54,860 nucleotides of DNA. Origin: a virus. The stretch is from positions 1-54,860 of IMG/VR virus record IMGVR_UViG_3300018041_000008; one strand, 5' to 3'. Position numbers and translations under genes: made by a program. The notes beneath the pieces are model-generated. The model saw only the letters and a list, made by a program, of their open reading frames with translations, was not told the origin of the DNA and did not search any database. Below are positions 1 through 9,235 of the stretch, piece after piece; position 1 is the first letter of the stretch, and each line of letters begins with the position of its first letter.

Positions 1-200
1 CCATTAATTGATTTTATTTCTTCTATATCTTTATACGCTTTATCAATAACATCTTGTTGGCTTGTTACAGCATCATTAAGTTTTTGGTTATTAGCTTCTG
101 ATGTGGCAAGATCAGCTTTTAAATTTGTAACATACCAAAAACCGACGGCTAACACTATAACAATACCACCAATAATAATTAATTTAATTGTACCAAACAT
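1..200 (-). CDS. Membrane-anchored coiled-coil protein, partial (C-terminus outside window)
   Basis: The ATG is at 198-200 and the frame stays open to the window edge (66 codons). The N-terminus MFGTIKLIIIGGIVIVLAVG is one strong membrane segment, followed by a polar, heptad-like stretch rich in K, E, Q and N. One N-terminal membrane helix plus a coiled coil is the architecture of inner-membrane spanins (Rz-like), but other small virion or membrane proteins look alike and no partner is visible. It starts just after the upstream gene's stop at 202. Function unknown; the spanin idea is inference. Confidence 0.6.
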   Translation of the reverse strand, partial: MFGTIKLIIIGGIVIVLAVGFWYVTNLKADLATSEANNQKLNDAVTSQQDVIDKAYKDIEEIKSIN

Positions 201-201
201 A

Positions 202-705
202 CTATCGTCTTGCTAGTTTTATCATATCTTTATATTTCTTAACATCTTTTTTATTCACCACTGGTTGATCTGTAGATACCATTGCTCCTGTTGCATTTGC
301 TGGAGCTTCTTCATCAATATCTTTAAGATATTTCTCTACTAATATTTCTTCTTCGATCAATGATAAATCAAGTTCCATTAATCTATTATAACGATCTTCC
401 ATTAAAGATGTAGTTCTTGAATCCGATTCATAGTATTCTTTAACAAGGAATAGTGCAGAAACTAAACTTTTTAATTTACTTTCTCCACCAGGTAATTTAT
501 TGATAATACGTTTCATATTAAATACTAATCTATGCAAATAGGTATAAGCATCATGTTCCTTAGTACCACTAAGTTGTGATGTTTTCTTTAATGCTTTACC
601 TTTTTCGTCAATAATTCCAAGTTTATACGCATCGGTATCTTTGAAATTTTTAACGAGCATTGATAATATTCTAAATGCTATTACGTTATCTACAAATTTT
701 GCCAT
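202..705 (-). CDS. Conserved phage protein of unknown function (167 aa)
   Basis: Soluble, mostly helical protein of 167 residues with a charged C-terminus (ends KDMIKLARR). It lies between a small protein and a membrane-anchored protein; its start overlaps the upstream stop by one base at 705, so translation is probably coupled. I see no catalytic motif. Proteins of this kind sit next to structural genes in marine T4-like phages, so a virion or assembly role is possible, but that is context only. Confidence 0.75.
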   Translation of the reverse strand: MAKFVDNVIAFRILSMLVKNFKDTDAYKLGIIDEKGKALKKTSQLSGTKEHDAYTYLHRLVFNMKRIINKLPGGESKLKSLVSALFLVKEYYESDSRTTSLMEDRYNRLMELDLSLIEEEILVEKYLKDIDEEAPANATGAMVSTDQPVVNKKDVKKYKDMIKLARR

Positions 706-1082
706 TAAATATCCCTAAGTGTACTAATAATGAATTCATCTAATTCTATTTCTGATAACTTTACTTTATACGGTGGAACTTCATCTGGCATTCTTTGAAG
801 GAATACTAGAAAAGTTGCCAAAATATAATAATGTTCTGGATCTGTTTTAGAAAAAAGCATGTTCGTAGTATTATCACCAAATAAATTGTAAAGTACAATT
901 AAATGATTTAGTATTAAAGTTTCCTTTAGATCTAAATCAGAGTGATATCGAATAAACAGCTTCTTTAAATAAACAAATCTTTTCAAATCATCATTAAACT
1001 CTTCAACCGTATAACATTGGCTATTGTCATAATGATTCATTGCATATGTTATAAAGTTTTCTTCAGTCAATAGTTGATTCAT
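705..1082 (-). CDS. Conserved small phage protein (125 aa)
   Basis: The start is set at the ATG giving MNQLLTEENF; a TTG four codons upstream (1094) would add residues overlapping the terminator of the preceding gene. The protein is acidic and helical with a YILATFLVFLQRMP segment too short and polar to be a clear membrane span. It follows a terminator hairpin and overlaps the next gene by one base. No function recognised; similar short proteins occur beside structural genes in marine myoviruses. Confidence 0.7.
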   Translation of the reverse strand: MNQLLTEENFITYAMNHYDNSQCYTVEEFNDDLKRFVYLKKLFIRYHSDLDLKETLILNHLIVLYNLFGDNTTNMLFSKTDPEHYYILATFLVFLQRMPDEVPPYKVKLSEIELDEFIISTLRDI

Positions 1083-1093
1083 AATTACTTTCA

Positions 1094-1118
1094 AAAAGAA
1101 AGGGGAGGATTACTCCCC
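1094..1118 (-). terminator. Rho-independent terminator after the Ig-domain protein
   Basis: On the minus strand a GGGGAG/CTCCCC stem (1102-1107 with 1113-1118) is followed by a T-rich run (TTTCTTTTT). It lies just downstream of the stop of the 1133-1963 gene. Confidence 0.8.
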
Positions 1119-1132
1119 TTATATGTTATATA

Positions 1133-1963
1133 CTATAGGTTAACAGTTACTAGAACAGCAGAAGAAGTTACATCAGCTGCACCAACAGATGATACAACAA
1201 CTCTGTAAGAGTATCCATCTAAACCAGTAGTAGGATCAATAACCAAAGTAGCTGCAGTTTCACCAACTTCATTTACCCAAGAAGCAACTCCACCATCATT
1301 TTGCCATTGGTATGTAACAGTTCCACCATTATCAACAGTAGCAGCTACAGTAAATGTTGCTGGATCAGGATCAGTAACTGTTTGTAGTAATGGTTGTGTA
1401 TTAATAGTAATTACTGGGTCAACTGTAATAACATCTTCAGCATCTCCAGAAATAGCATCTCCAGTACCCATAGCAACTAAACATTCAGCTTTATGACGTA
1501 CATTTGCTTGAGCATCTGTATAAGTAGAATATTTCCACCAACCAGAATGTGTTAAGCCTTTAGCTTTGTTAGCTGGGGTTTGAGCTTCTTCAGCAGAAAC
1601 AAATACCACATCAGCTGGATCTAATTGAAAAGTGTGAACTGTGCCAACACCTAAACCAGTTAAATTTACTAAACCAGTTACTGAAGGTGCAGCAAGTGCA
1701 TTTACTTTAGAATCATACAGAGTAAATACATCAGCTGTTGTTCTACGTACAAAGTATGTAACACCTGAAGTTAAACCTGTGATTTGTGTGCCACCGCCAT
1801 TTGTATAAACTACTGAATCACCAGTAGCATAACCATGACCAGCAAAAGTGATTGAATCATCACCTAAACTAACAACATCAGCAGACGAAGCATCAAAAGT
1901 GATTTTTTCAGTTAACCACTTTGGCTTTCCTGCCAAATTTTCTACATTATTCCATAAAGACAT
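1133..1963 (-). CDS. Virion structural protein with C-terminal Ig-like domain
   Basis: A 276-residue protein. The N-terminus (MSLWNNVENL) and a central segment ANKAKGLTHSGWWKYSTYTD with RHKAECLVAMGTG match a family of T4-like marine phage structural proteins in which a GWW..YTYTD core is followed by an Ig-like fold. Residues about 30-110 look like a beta-rich insert (GHGYATGDSVVY...TYFV), typical of phage display repeats. Residues about 185-276 form an Ig-like domain (TYQW core, YRVVV strand). Ig domains on phage virions are thought to bind weakly to cell surfaces. A strong terminator follows, so the 3' end of the transcript is defined. Confidence 0.75.
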   Translation of the reverse strand: MSLWNNVENLAGKPKWLTEKITFDASSADVVSLGDDSITFAGHGYATGDSVVYTNGGGTQITGLTSGVTYFVRRTTADVFTLYDSKVNALAAPSVTGLVNLTGLGVGTVHTFQLDPADVVFVSAEEAQTPANKAKGLTHSGWWKYSTYTDAQANVRHKAECLVAMGTGDAISGDAEDVITVDPVITINTQPLLQTVTDPDPATFTVAATVDNGGTVTYQWQNDGGVASWVNEVGETAATLVIDPTTGLDGYSYRVVVSSVGAADVTSSAVLVTVNL

Positions 1964-1975
1964 AATAATTTCTCC

Positions 1976-4180
1976 TTAACGTCTATTGTTTGGTAAATTT
2001 AAATTGTGAACTGGGATACCACCGTCATGAACACCCGCCCCTTTATTTCTAGCACCTGATTTAGAACCACTAGGTCTGCCACGGCCTCGTTTTTCTGTAG
2101 ATTCAGGTTTCTTCTCTTGTTTCTCATCATCACCATCATATGAACTACCGTAAGTTCCTTTATGAACTGTACTTTTCGGTTTGTTTGCACTATCAGACTT
2201 GGCTGTTTTTGCATAATGATCTGAATATGCATAATTAGGATCTGATTCGCGTTTAGCTTTTGCATCAGCCTGTCTATCAGCACCAGTATATTTTTCTACC
2301 ATTGATTTAAATTTATTAAAAGATACTGGTGTTGTTTCATCTAAATCAAAGTCTTCATTCTGTTCAACTTCTTCATTAAATTTTTGTAACTTTTGCCTTG
2401 CGTCTTTCTGATCTGGCATCTTGTTAATCCACCTATCTCTAGTTGAATATAGTTTTTGTAATACTTTTTTCTTAATATTATTTGGCATACGATCAACTGC
2501 TCGTTTATTGTAAGGATCAGTTAACAATACAAAAAGCATTGGAGCAGTTGCTAGTGCCCCAAGACCGCCTAGAGTTAAATACATTTTAAGCATTTCTGCT
2601 ATTGAAAATGCTTCGGCTGGGCCTTCATTTAATGATTCCATATTTTCTAAATATACATTATATAATGCTTCTTCATTTTGTGTTTTAAGTGCACTTGCAA
2701 CTTTTGGATGATGTTGAAGTTTAGGATGTAGTTTATCCATAGCTTTTGTAGCACCCGTCATATTACCGCCAGCATATCTTTTATCTTTGGCAATACCAAT
2801 ACCTTGTTTAACTAATTGAGGAGTAATCGATTCATCCATTTCAGCATCTTCAGTTTTAACTTCTTCTTCTACTTCTTTTGATTTCTTTTTATCCCGTAAT
2901 GCTTTAAGATCAGACGCTTCAATTTCACCATCACCATCAACATCTAATGCTTTTTGATTTGGATGTTTAACTGTTTCTTTTACTTTCTTAGTTGTGGCAC
3001 AACTACTTTCTTTTATAAAATCATTAAAACCTAGCATATGACTTTCCTTTTTAATAGTTTTCTTTGCTTTTTTATCAGCTTGTTCTTTATCAAACATTGC
3101 TTTACGTTTAGATGCGGTTGATTCATCAACTTCAGATTCATTTGTAAGTTTATTTGCACGATGTTGGTTATGACCTTTAGCCCATTGTAAATGTTCTGCA
3201 GAATCTTTTGGATGAGGATTTTCTGAATATTTTTTACCAGTTTTTGCAGCCTCAGCTCCTTGTAAAAATCCTTTTTTATATTCTTCTTCCATTCTCATTC
3301 CTTTTATTTTTTGCACAGTTTGATTATATGATGCTTTAGCTTTAGATTTTTTATCAGAAGCATTTTGTGTTTCCGTTTCTCTTGCATTAGGATTAACTTT
3401 AACATTTTCAGTTTTTACTTCTTCTGGAACACAATTAGGAACAGTCTTACCATTTTTCTTTTTAGTTCCTACTGCAGTGTAACCTTTCCAACAAGCTTTA
3501 GCCAAATCTTTATTTGTAGATTTATCTACTTCTTTTATACTGCCGACTTTATCTGTGCCATTAGGTTGTATAACACCCTCATCCTTTTGTGCAGCATAAT
3601 TTGCAGCATGGTTTACATCTACTTTATCATTATTACCTTCTTTAATACCTAATGTATTTGATAAATTACCGGTATGCATTGCATATTTACTTTTAGGATT
3701 TTTCTTATATAAACTATTCATATGTGCTTTGGCTTTAAAAAGACTATCATGTTTACCAAGTACTTTTTTAGCATTTGTATCCGATACATAAACATGACTT
3801 GATGATTCATTTGATAATTTGTAAAGAGGTGTTCTACCCGCTTCACGTTCTTTTTTTACATATTCATCTCTAGCAGCAACAGACTTTTTAACATGGTCTG
3901 CATATGCTTTATCACTCACCGGTTTAATATTTTTTCTATCTTGGATTTTCTTTAATATATTTTGAATCTTTGTGTGGGGTGATACCTCGTGTAATTTTTC
4001 TACATCTTCTTTTTGTGCACCATAATATGCTCCTTTAGCCATTTCAATCCTTTCTTTTTTAGATTTAGTAGCAAATTTAGGATCATCTGAATTAACAAAG
4101 TCACTAATCCATTTATCGATAGGATCGGCTTTACTCAAAGCTTCGTTAATTATATTCCGCATATCTTTAAAAGTTTTCAT
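1976..4180 (-). CDS. Large low-complexity protein with capsid-targeting-like N-terminus
   Basis: A 734-residue, K/E/S-rich, largely disordered protein. It begins MKTFKDMRNIINEAL, very like the T4 internal-protein targeting peptide (MKTYQEFIAEA). A second copy of the same motif (MLGFNDFIKES) appears in mid-protein near residue 385, followed by an EF-hand-like loop DVDGDGEIEASDL. Around residues 303-345 a segment (GFLQGAEAAKTG, NPHP, LQWAKGHNQ) resembles ribosome modulation factor. One hydrophobic stretch (LTLGGLGALATAPMLFVLL) lies near residue 545. The C-terminus is Gly/Arg-rich (EKRGRGRPSGSKS), reminiscent of an AT-hook. It looks like several small head-packaged modules fused together. Function unknown. 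Confidence 0.7.
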   Translation of the reverse strand: MKTFKDMRNIINEALSKADPIDKWISDFVNSDDPKFATKSKKERIEMAKGAYYGAQKEDVEKLHEVSPHTKIQNILKKIQDRKNIKPVSDKAYADHVKKSVAARDEYVKKEREAGRTPLYKLSNESSSHVYVSDTNAKKVLGKHDSLFKAKAHMNSLYKKNPKSKYAMHTGNLSNTLGIKEGNNDKVDVNHAANYAAQKDEGVIQPNGTDKVGSIKEVDKSTNKDLAKACWKGYTAVGTKKKNGKTVPNCVPEEVKTENVKVNPNARETETQNASDKKSKAKASYNQTVQKIKGMRMEEEYKKGFLQGAEAAKTGKKYSENPHPKDSAEHLQWAKGHNQHRANKLTNESEVDESTASKRKAMFDKEQADKKAKKTIKKESHMLGFNDFIKESSCATTKKVKETVKHPNQKALDVDGDGEIEASDLKALRDKKKSKEVEEEVKTEDAEMDESITPQLVKQGIGIAKDKRYAGGNMTGATKAMDKLHPKLQHHPKVASALKTQNEEALYNVYLENMESLNEGPAEAFSIAEMLKMYLTLGGLGALATAPMLFVLLTDPYNKRAVDRMPNNIKKKVLQKLYSTRDRWINKMPDQKDARQKLQKFNEEVEQNEDFDLDETTPVSFNKFKSMVEKYTGADRQADAKAKRESDPNYAYSDHYAKTAKSDSANKPKSTVHKGTYGSSYDGDDEKQEKKPESTEKRGRGRPSGSKSGARNKGAGVHDGGIPVHNLNLPNNRR

Positions 4181-4204
4181 TGTTGATTCCAGTATTCTTT
4201 TGTA

Positions 4205-4212
4205 TATTTATT
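4205..4212 (-). promoter_or_regulatory. Possible late promoter (AATAAATA)
   Basis: A one-base variant of the T4 late box TATAAATA, 25-32 bases upstream of the ATG of the large head-targeted protein. Short and A+T-rich, so weak evidence. Confidence 0.35.
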
Positions 4213-4216
4213 TAAA

Positions 4217-4507
4217 TTAACAGTTCCATTTCTTAAGAGCTAACGCTTTACGAGTAGGTCTTCCTTTTTCATCTTTCATTGGTCCATCAACTCCACTCAT
4301 TCTAGCACAAAATGATTTACGTCTTTTTGCATCTTTGCTACCTGGCTTTAATTTAGAAGGTTTTGTTGTTACAGCAGTTTGCAACTTACTCCCAGGATTT
4401 TCTCTTCTATGAGCATCAACTCCTTTTTGTGTCAATCCACCAGTAGAACTTTTATGTCCTTTAGCATCAATAGCTGCTTCAGTTAACCATTCATTAAATG
4501 TTAACAT
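4217..4507 (-). CDS. Small basic protein, DUF6321-like, with capsid-targeting-like N-terminus
   Basis: A 96-residue, very basic protein starting MLTFNEWLTEA, again the capsid-targeting pattern. The body contains KGHKSSTGGLTQKG, RRENPGSKLQTAVT and RRKSFCARMSG, a conserved block I associate with DUF6321 proteins of phages. Conserved Cys and Arg/Lys suggest nucleic-acid contact, but no role is known. Its start overlaps the stop of the upstream nucleotidyltransferase by one base. Confidence 0.75.
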   Translation of the reverse strand: MLTFNEWLTEAAIDAKGHKSSTGGLTQKGVDAHRRENPGSKLQTAVTTKPSKLKPGSKDAKRRKSFCARMSGVDGPMKDEKGRPTRKALALKKWNC

Positions 4508-6963
4508 TAGAATCCTCCGATTGATGAACCTTTAGTGGCTTTTTTATGAGCCAATCTAGCAGTTTCAATCTTACGTACACGTGGCACCAATTTCATAGCT
4601 ATACGTTTAATCAATGGTCTGCGTTTAACTAAAAGTCTTTCAATTCTTTCTTTTTCGCCAATTGATAATTTATTCAATGGTTTTTTAGCTAATCGTTTTT
4701 TCATTAATTTAATAGCTAATCTGCCAGCTCTTCTATTAATAATTGGCATCGATGAGTGTCTCTTGAGAGCAATCTTTAATTTACGACCACGTTTTGCTTT
4801 AGTTCTAGCAAATCGAATTCTAGCTCTAATTCTTTCTGTTTTAGAAAGCACTTCCATTAATTCTTGAGATTCCTGAATGTCTTCTTTAATTTCTTCTCCA
4901 GTTTCATCATCAACAATAGCTAGTTCATCATCGTCATATAAATCATAGATATCTTCTTCATCGTCTATATCTGCAATCATTTTATCGATTTCTTCTTCTG
5001 GAACGTCTTCACATGGAATACGACATGGGTTTCCGTCTTCATCTTCTTCAAAGAATGGATCAAATCCTTTATCTTGAGCATATTCATCTGTGTGTTTATC
5101 TTTGTCTTCTATTGGAATAACCTTTCCAATTTTTACGGTATCTGCTTCAGTAACTTTTTTTTTATATTCTTTTTTATCTTCATCTGGATTTGGTGTATCG
5201 TCTGGTTTTGCATTCATTTTACTGTTTGCAAAATTAACACGATGTGCTCTAAACTTTCTACCAGTTTCTTGATTGACTTTATAGTCAGAAGTATACACAT
5301 CTTCTTCTATTTCTTCAACAGATTCTGTTTTATATTTAACTCTACGTCTTCGTGCATGATGATCAACTCCTAATGAATGACCTGGAGTAGTTTGAGGTTT
5401 TTCATCAGTTTCTACATCTTTATCAACGATACCTTTATTCAACTTTTTAAGTTTAATGTAATCAGAATATCTTAAAATATCACCAGCTATATTATAATCT
5501 TGTCTTTTTTTAACCACTACAGATTCTCTTAATTTAGCAGGAAGAGCATTCTTATCATATTTAATATCTAATTCATCTGCTAGTTTAAGCATCTTAGATA
5601 GCACATTAAGCAATTCAGGTCTCATAACTTTATTTTTGACCTTGCGCATACCCATATTGATTAATTGAGTTGGGCTTGAAATACGCTCTGGGTTATCAAC
5701 TCCTAGCATATCACCAATAATTCTGGCAACTTTAATCTTATCAGAAGGTCTAATGGTTTTATTGGTTAGTTCTTCGCTGAACTCGCCTTTACCGGTTTCT
5801 TTAAAGTCATTATTCATAAGCTGTAACTCCGTTTTGTGTGTATTCCAATAGTCAAAGTGGTGTGGAAATTCACCAAGTTTATCTAAAGATTTTTTAGCTG
5901 CATCATGAGAATCAATCCATTGTTGTGTCTCTTTTTCAGTAGGACTTTTTCCTTGTTGAAGATGCATATCATTTAATTTCATATAAGTATCCGTTGCTTT
6001 GAGTGCATTTAATATTGCAACAGGATCATTTTCTATTTTATTACTATTAGCTTTTTCAATAGTATCTTGAAATGCTTTAGTAGCATCAGCAGAATGATGC
6101 AAATTCTGTGTTGTGTATCCTTTATAAGATATTTCTTTTGGTGCATAACCAGGTTTAATATCTTCTGTTATGGGTTCACATAATGTAACGTCTTTAATCC
6201 ATTTTCTATGTAATTCACCCGTCTTATCTACTACAACTAAGTAATTACTTCCTCTATCCATGATTTCATATTGCTGACCATTTGATTCAACAATCTCACC
6301 AATATGATATATCTCACCCTTAAAATACTTTTCTCTTAATACATCAATAGTAAACTTGACCTCTTCTTTAATTGGATCAAGTCCCATACCTTGTCTTAAT
6401 TCGTTCATTAAGAGTTTTCCATCAATATCTCGTACTGATGTAGGTAATCCTTTTTTAAATTCTCTATAATTACCTTTAGTTGCAGCAGTTCTCATTTTAG
6501 ATGCTGACATACCTGAAGCAGAATCTGAATCAGGATCTCTTTCGCCTGCAGATACTACTTGAATAGTTTGAAACTTAAAGTTCTTACCATTATATTTATT
6601 TAATAATGACTCGTATTCAGCAACACGATCACTTCCAGCAACCATAATAATATTCTGATACTTTTTGTTTAAATGTGTAGCCGCTTCAATGAAAGATCTT
6701 TCATTTTGATTAGCTTGTACAAAATTAAACCCTCTAAACATCATTTTTAAATAATGTATTTTACGGTCTACTGCTAATGGATTCTTCTTTTTATCTTGGG
6801 TTCGTGAAGCATAGATGACATGGTCAGCTTTATTTTGAGTAGCTATCTTTTTAACTACTTTAAATAACAACTCATGACCAGTTGTAGGTGGATTGAATCT
6901 ACCGAAAACGAAGACGACGGTTTTTGACGGCAATTCTTGTACTAATTGTCTATAATTCTTCAT
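4507..6963 (-). CDS. NMNAT/cytidylyltransferase-like nucleotidyltransferase with basic C-terminal tail
   Basis: The start is set at the ATG giving MKNYRQLVQEL, a capsid-targeting-like peptide; another ATG three codons earlier (6972) is possible. Residues 21-30 are GRFNPPTTGH, the HxGH-type nucleotide-binding motif of the nucleotidyltransferase alpha/beta-phosphodiesterase superfamily. SASKMR near residue 155 fits the family's second motif (ISSTxxR). The enzyme core ends near residue 200. About 500 residues of charged linker follow, then an acidic run (EEDEDGN, DDEEDIYDLYDDDE). The last ~110 residues are strongly basic (RARIRFARTKAKRGRKLKIA). Substrate cannot be told from sequence; NMN, FMN or CTP substrates are all family possibilities. 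The tail and targeting peptide suggest packaging with DNA. Confidence 0.8.
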   Translation of the reverse strand: MKNYRQLVQELPSKTVVFVFGRFNPPTTGHELLFKVVKKIATQNKADHVIYASRTQDKKKNPLAVDRKIHYLKMMFRGFNFVQANQNERSFIEAATHLNKKYQNIIMVAGSDRVAEYESLLNKYNGKNFKFQTIQVVSAGERDPDSDSASGMSASKMRTAATKGNYREFKKGLPTSVRDIDGKLLMNELRQGMGLDPIKEEVKFTIDVLREKYFKGEIYHIGEIVESNGQQYEIMDRGSNYLVVVDKTGELHRKWIKDVTLCEPITEDIKPGYAPKEISYKGYTTQNLHHSADATKAFQDTIEKANSNKIENDPVAILNALKATDTYMKLNDMHLQQGKSPTEKETQQWIDSHDAAKKSLDKLGEFPHHFDYWNTHKTELQLMNNDFKETGKGEFSEELTNKTIRPSDKIKVARIIGDMLGVDNPERISSPTQLINMGMRKVKNKVMRPELLNVLSKMLKLADELDIKYDKNALPAKLRESVVVKKRQDYNIAGDILRYSDYIKLKKLNKGIVDKDVETDEKPQTTPGHSLGVDHHARRRRVKYKTESVEEIEEDVYTSDYKVNQETGRKFRAHRVNFANSKMNAKPDDTPNPDEDKKEYKKKVTEADTVKIGKVIPIEDKDKHTDEYAQDKGFDPFFEEDEDGNPCRIPCEDVPEEEIDKMIADIDDEEDIYDLYDDDELAIVDDETGEEIKEDIQESQELMEVLSKTERIRARIRFARTKAKRGRKLKIALKRHSSMPIINRRAGRLAIKLMKKRLAKKPLNKLSIGEKERIERLLVKRRPLIKRIAMKLVPRVRKIETARLAHKKATKGSSIGGF

Positions 6964-6995
6964 TGAACCCATCTATATATATTTAATTATACTAT

Positions 6996-7003
6996 TATTT
7001 ATA
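6996..7003 (-). promoter_or_regulatory. Late promoter (TATAAATA)
   Basis: Exact T4 late box, 24-31 bases upstream of the first ATG of the nucleotidyltransferase gene, in a non-coding gap. Confidence 0.7.
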
Positions 7004-7061
7004 ACAAATAATAGCTCTCTATAAGTGTATTATATCATATATTGCTATTATTGTACACACT

Positions 7062-7069
7062 TATTTATA
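7062..7069 (-). promoter_or_regulatory. Second late promoter box (TATAAATA)
   Basis: Exact late box just after the stop of the 7073-7309 gene, in tandem with the box at 6996. Both could serve the nucleotidyltransferase gene. Confidence 0.5.
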
Positions 7070-7072
7070 TAT

Positions 7073-7309
7073 TTAAACAACTGATATTAATGCTTCTGCT
7101 GCTTTTACTAACCACCGTGATGTTTCTTCATCATTTGCTAATTTATCAAAATTAGAAATAGTAACAATATCTTTAATTAGTTCATCATACTCTTCTTTAG
7201 TGAATACACCTTCTTGATATTGCTCTGTAATATCGTTTAATTCTGCAGCAAGTTTTCCTTTTATACCATCATCAGTACTTGCTAATTGTTTTAATTCTTC
7301 TAGAATCAT
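7073..7309 (-). CDS. Small acidic helical protein (78 aa)
   Basis: Soluble, acidic, helical; starts MILEELKQLAS and contains TEQYQEGVFTKEEYDELIKDI, a pattern seen in small marine T4-like phage proteins of unknown function. It lies between two late promoter regions and the lipoprotein gene, so late expression is likely. No motif recognised. Confidence 0.7.
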   Translation of the reverse strand: MILEELKQLASTDDGIKGKLAAELNDITEQYQEGVFTKEEYDELIKDIVTISNFDKLANDEETSRWLVKAAEALISVV

Positions 7310-7349
7310 TAGTCGTCTCCTGTTGGATATGGATATCCTTCGTTATCTG

Positions 7350-7357
7350 TATTTATC
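7350..7357 (-). promoter_or_regulatory. Possible late promoter (GATAAATA)
   Basis: One-base variant of TATAAATA about 45 bases upstream of the 78-aa gene. Weak on its own. Confidence 0.3.
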
Positions 7358-7358
7358 T

Positions 7359-7715
7359 TTAGTCTCTTCCTCTCCAAGCTTTTTCTAAGATATGCATTTG
7401 CACACCTACTAAAGACTTTTTAGCCTCACAAAAATTAACTGATGTTGCATTATAAGCTTTAGTTAATGATGCTTCTAATTTACGAACATTTTCTGTTTGA
7501 GGATCATCCCTAAACTCTGAATGTAATGCTAATTGATGAGCAAGTCTAATAGCAGCATCCCATATGACAATATTCTTTGTATCACATGACAAATCTTCGT
7601 ATTGATCTTTTAATTGTACATATGTATTTACTTGAGCCGGATCATATTTCATTGGCATGATAAATGTAGTACAACTTGCTAAAAATATTGTTACTATTAA
7701 TATTAAATGTTTCAT
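7359..7715 (-). CDS. Lipoprotein (118 aa)
   Basis: The N-terminus MKHLILIVTIFLASC is a signal peptide ending in a lipobox (LASC), so a lipid-anchored protein in the host envelope is expected. The mature part is helical with Cys pairs (SCDTKN, FCEAKKS). It sits in the late block beside fibre-like genes. A role in lysis (outer-membrane spanin-like) or superinfection exclusion is possible, but nothing in the sequence decides this. Confidence 0.75.
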   Translation of the reverse strand: MKHLILIVTIFLASCTTFIMPMKYDPAQVNTYVQLKDQYEDLSCDTKNIVIWDAAIRLAHQLALHSEFRDDPQTENVRKLEASLTKAYNATSVNFCEAKKSLVGVQMHILEKAWRGRD

Positions 7716-7720
7716 TTGTT

Positions 7721-9235
7721 TTAGTCCTCAGTAAATGTTACACCGATACCAATACCATCCATTGTGGCGGTTGATTCAAAAGCAATTGTTAAATCATTAT
7801 TAGGTGGTATAATTAATCTTAAATTTTCTAAATCAATAGTGTCATAACCTGGCGCAGTAATAAAAAATGTATAAATTGGAGTATTTGTACCCAATGTTAA
7901 TGTCCCAGTATCATCACTATAAAATGCGGATGATTGAGTACTATTAATAACTTTAAATATAATGGGATCTAGTTGTCCATTAAAATTATAAAATAATGAG
8001 ACTTTTACAGGATGATCTTGTCCTGTTGCTGGTGTAGCAACCAATGAAATCTCTCTAATAAATAATTCTCTAGTATTTATTTTACCACCAAAAGATAATC
8101 TATTGTGGACAGTTAAACCATGGTGTAATGTATCAGCAGTAAAAGAAGCCTCAGTTAGTCTATTTGCAGCTGTTGTTAGTGTGGTACTTTCAATTTGCCC
8201 CTCAATAGCGCCCATCATACTAGCACCAGTCACAGTTACATTTGTTCCTGATCCACCTAAACTTGCAGCCACATAACCAATTTTCAATGATGGATTATCT
8301 AAGTGTACATCTATATTTTGATTTGCATAACTAATTTTATGAAAGAATATCATTTCGCCATTTGCAGGATTTTCTATAGCAAACCTAAGTTCTCCAGCAC
8401 CTAACCATCTAAAATTAATTTGATATACATTTAATTTTGTAGCATCTAATGTCATACCACTTGGTCCAGTTCCATCTAATTTGTCAATATTAAAATTAGA
8501 TTGATATACCCAATTATTTGTATCTGGATTACCAGCTTGTATTGTTGATGTTGAACCAACAGCATTTGTTGTGCCACCAGAAAAACTAAATGTACCTGCC
8601 TTGACTCCAATACTTGTACTTAAAAAGTTAACAACACCATCACAATGTTCAATCGTCCAAGCACTCTGATTTGCTTTAAACCAAGAAGATATTTCAGCGG
8701 CAGTAATACTTAAATTACTACTTGCTGATACTGGAACGGGATATGCAGTATTATTCAATGTAACAGTTACATTACTTGCGACTGTAGCACCTGTGGTAAT
8801 TGTTAGTGTTTCAATGTGTGCTTTACCTTCATTTTGTCTTAGAATACCAAAGTTTTCTCCATCAAATCCAATTTGTAATGCCTGTTCTTGTGTAAAGAAT
8901 CCAGCACGTTGTGTATAACCTGAAACACCAACCCCTGGAGCACTCTCAGTGAAGGCTGCTGTAAATCTTGCCAAGGCACCTTGACCTGGACGATAACGAA
9001 CAGCACGTCTTGATCTTAATACACCATAACCATAAAGATTTGTGCCTGTTTGACATCGCATTAATGTATTTGTTGTATCAGCTGTACCACCAAATGCATC
9101 AAATGTCTCAAAATTTTTCTCTTGTAAACCATATAATCCATCTAATTGAATGACAGGTGTAATGGGTACTGCAACTGGTTCACCAAATGCAGATATGCTA
9201 GTAGCAGTTCCGTCCTTCTTAAATAAATAAGTCAT
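7721..9235 (-). CDS. Large beta-rich virion protein (504 aa)
   Basis: Start chosen at the ATG giving MTYLFKKDG, which overlaps the previous stop (TAATG); an ATG five codons earlier also exists. The sequence is G/T/S/N-rich and beta-structured with few charged residues, typical of adhesins or fibre-associated proteins. The segment RSRRAVRYRPGQGALARFTAAF resembles a motif in large structural proteins of marine T4-like phages. Translationally coupled to the coiled-coil fibre-like protein upstream, so the two may form one virion part. Exact location in the particle unknown. Confidence 0.7.
   Translation of the reverse strand: MTYLFKKDGTATSISAFGEPVAVPITPVIQLDGLYGLQEKNFETFDAFGGTADTTNTLMRCQTGTNLYGYGVLRSRRAVRYRPGQGALARFTAAFTESAPGVGVSGYTQRAGFFTQEQALQIGFDGENFGILRQNEGKAHIETLTITTGATVASNVTVTLNNTAYPVPVSASSNLSITAAEISSWFKANQSAWTIEHCDGVVNFLSTSIGVKAGTFSFSGGTTNAVGSTSTIQAGNPDTNNWVYQSNFNIDKLDGTGPSGMTLDATKLNVYQINFRWLGAGELRFAIENPANGEMIFFHKISYANQNIDVHLDNPSLKIGYVAASLGGSGTNVTVTGASMMGAIEGQIESTTLTTAANRLTEASFTADTLHHGLTVHNRLSFGGKINTRELFIREISLVATPATGQDHPVKVSLFYNFNGQLDPIIFKVINSTQSSAFYSDDTGTLTLGTNTPIYTFFITAPGYDTIDLENLRLIIPPNNDLTIAFESTATMDGIGIGVTFTED

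Noticed and set aside
1999-2283. Minus-strand frame overlapping the large head-targeted protein
   Set aside because: Alternate frame of a real gene with no start signal and no recognisable domain.
3365-3652. Plus-strand open frames, here and elsewhere (for example 5074-5373, 9827-10063, 32560-32871, 40340-40702)
   Set aside because: All lie antisense to well-supported minus-strand genes, have biased composition typical of mirrored coding sequence and lack ribosome sites or promoters of their own.
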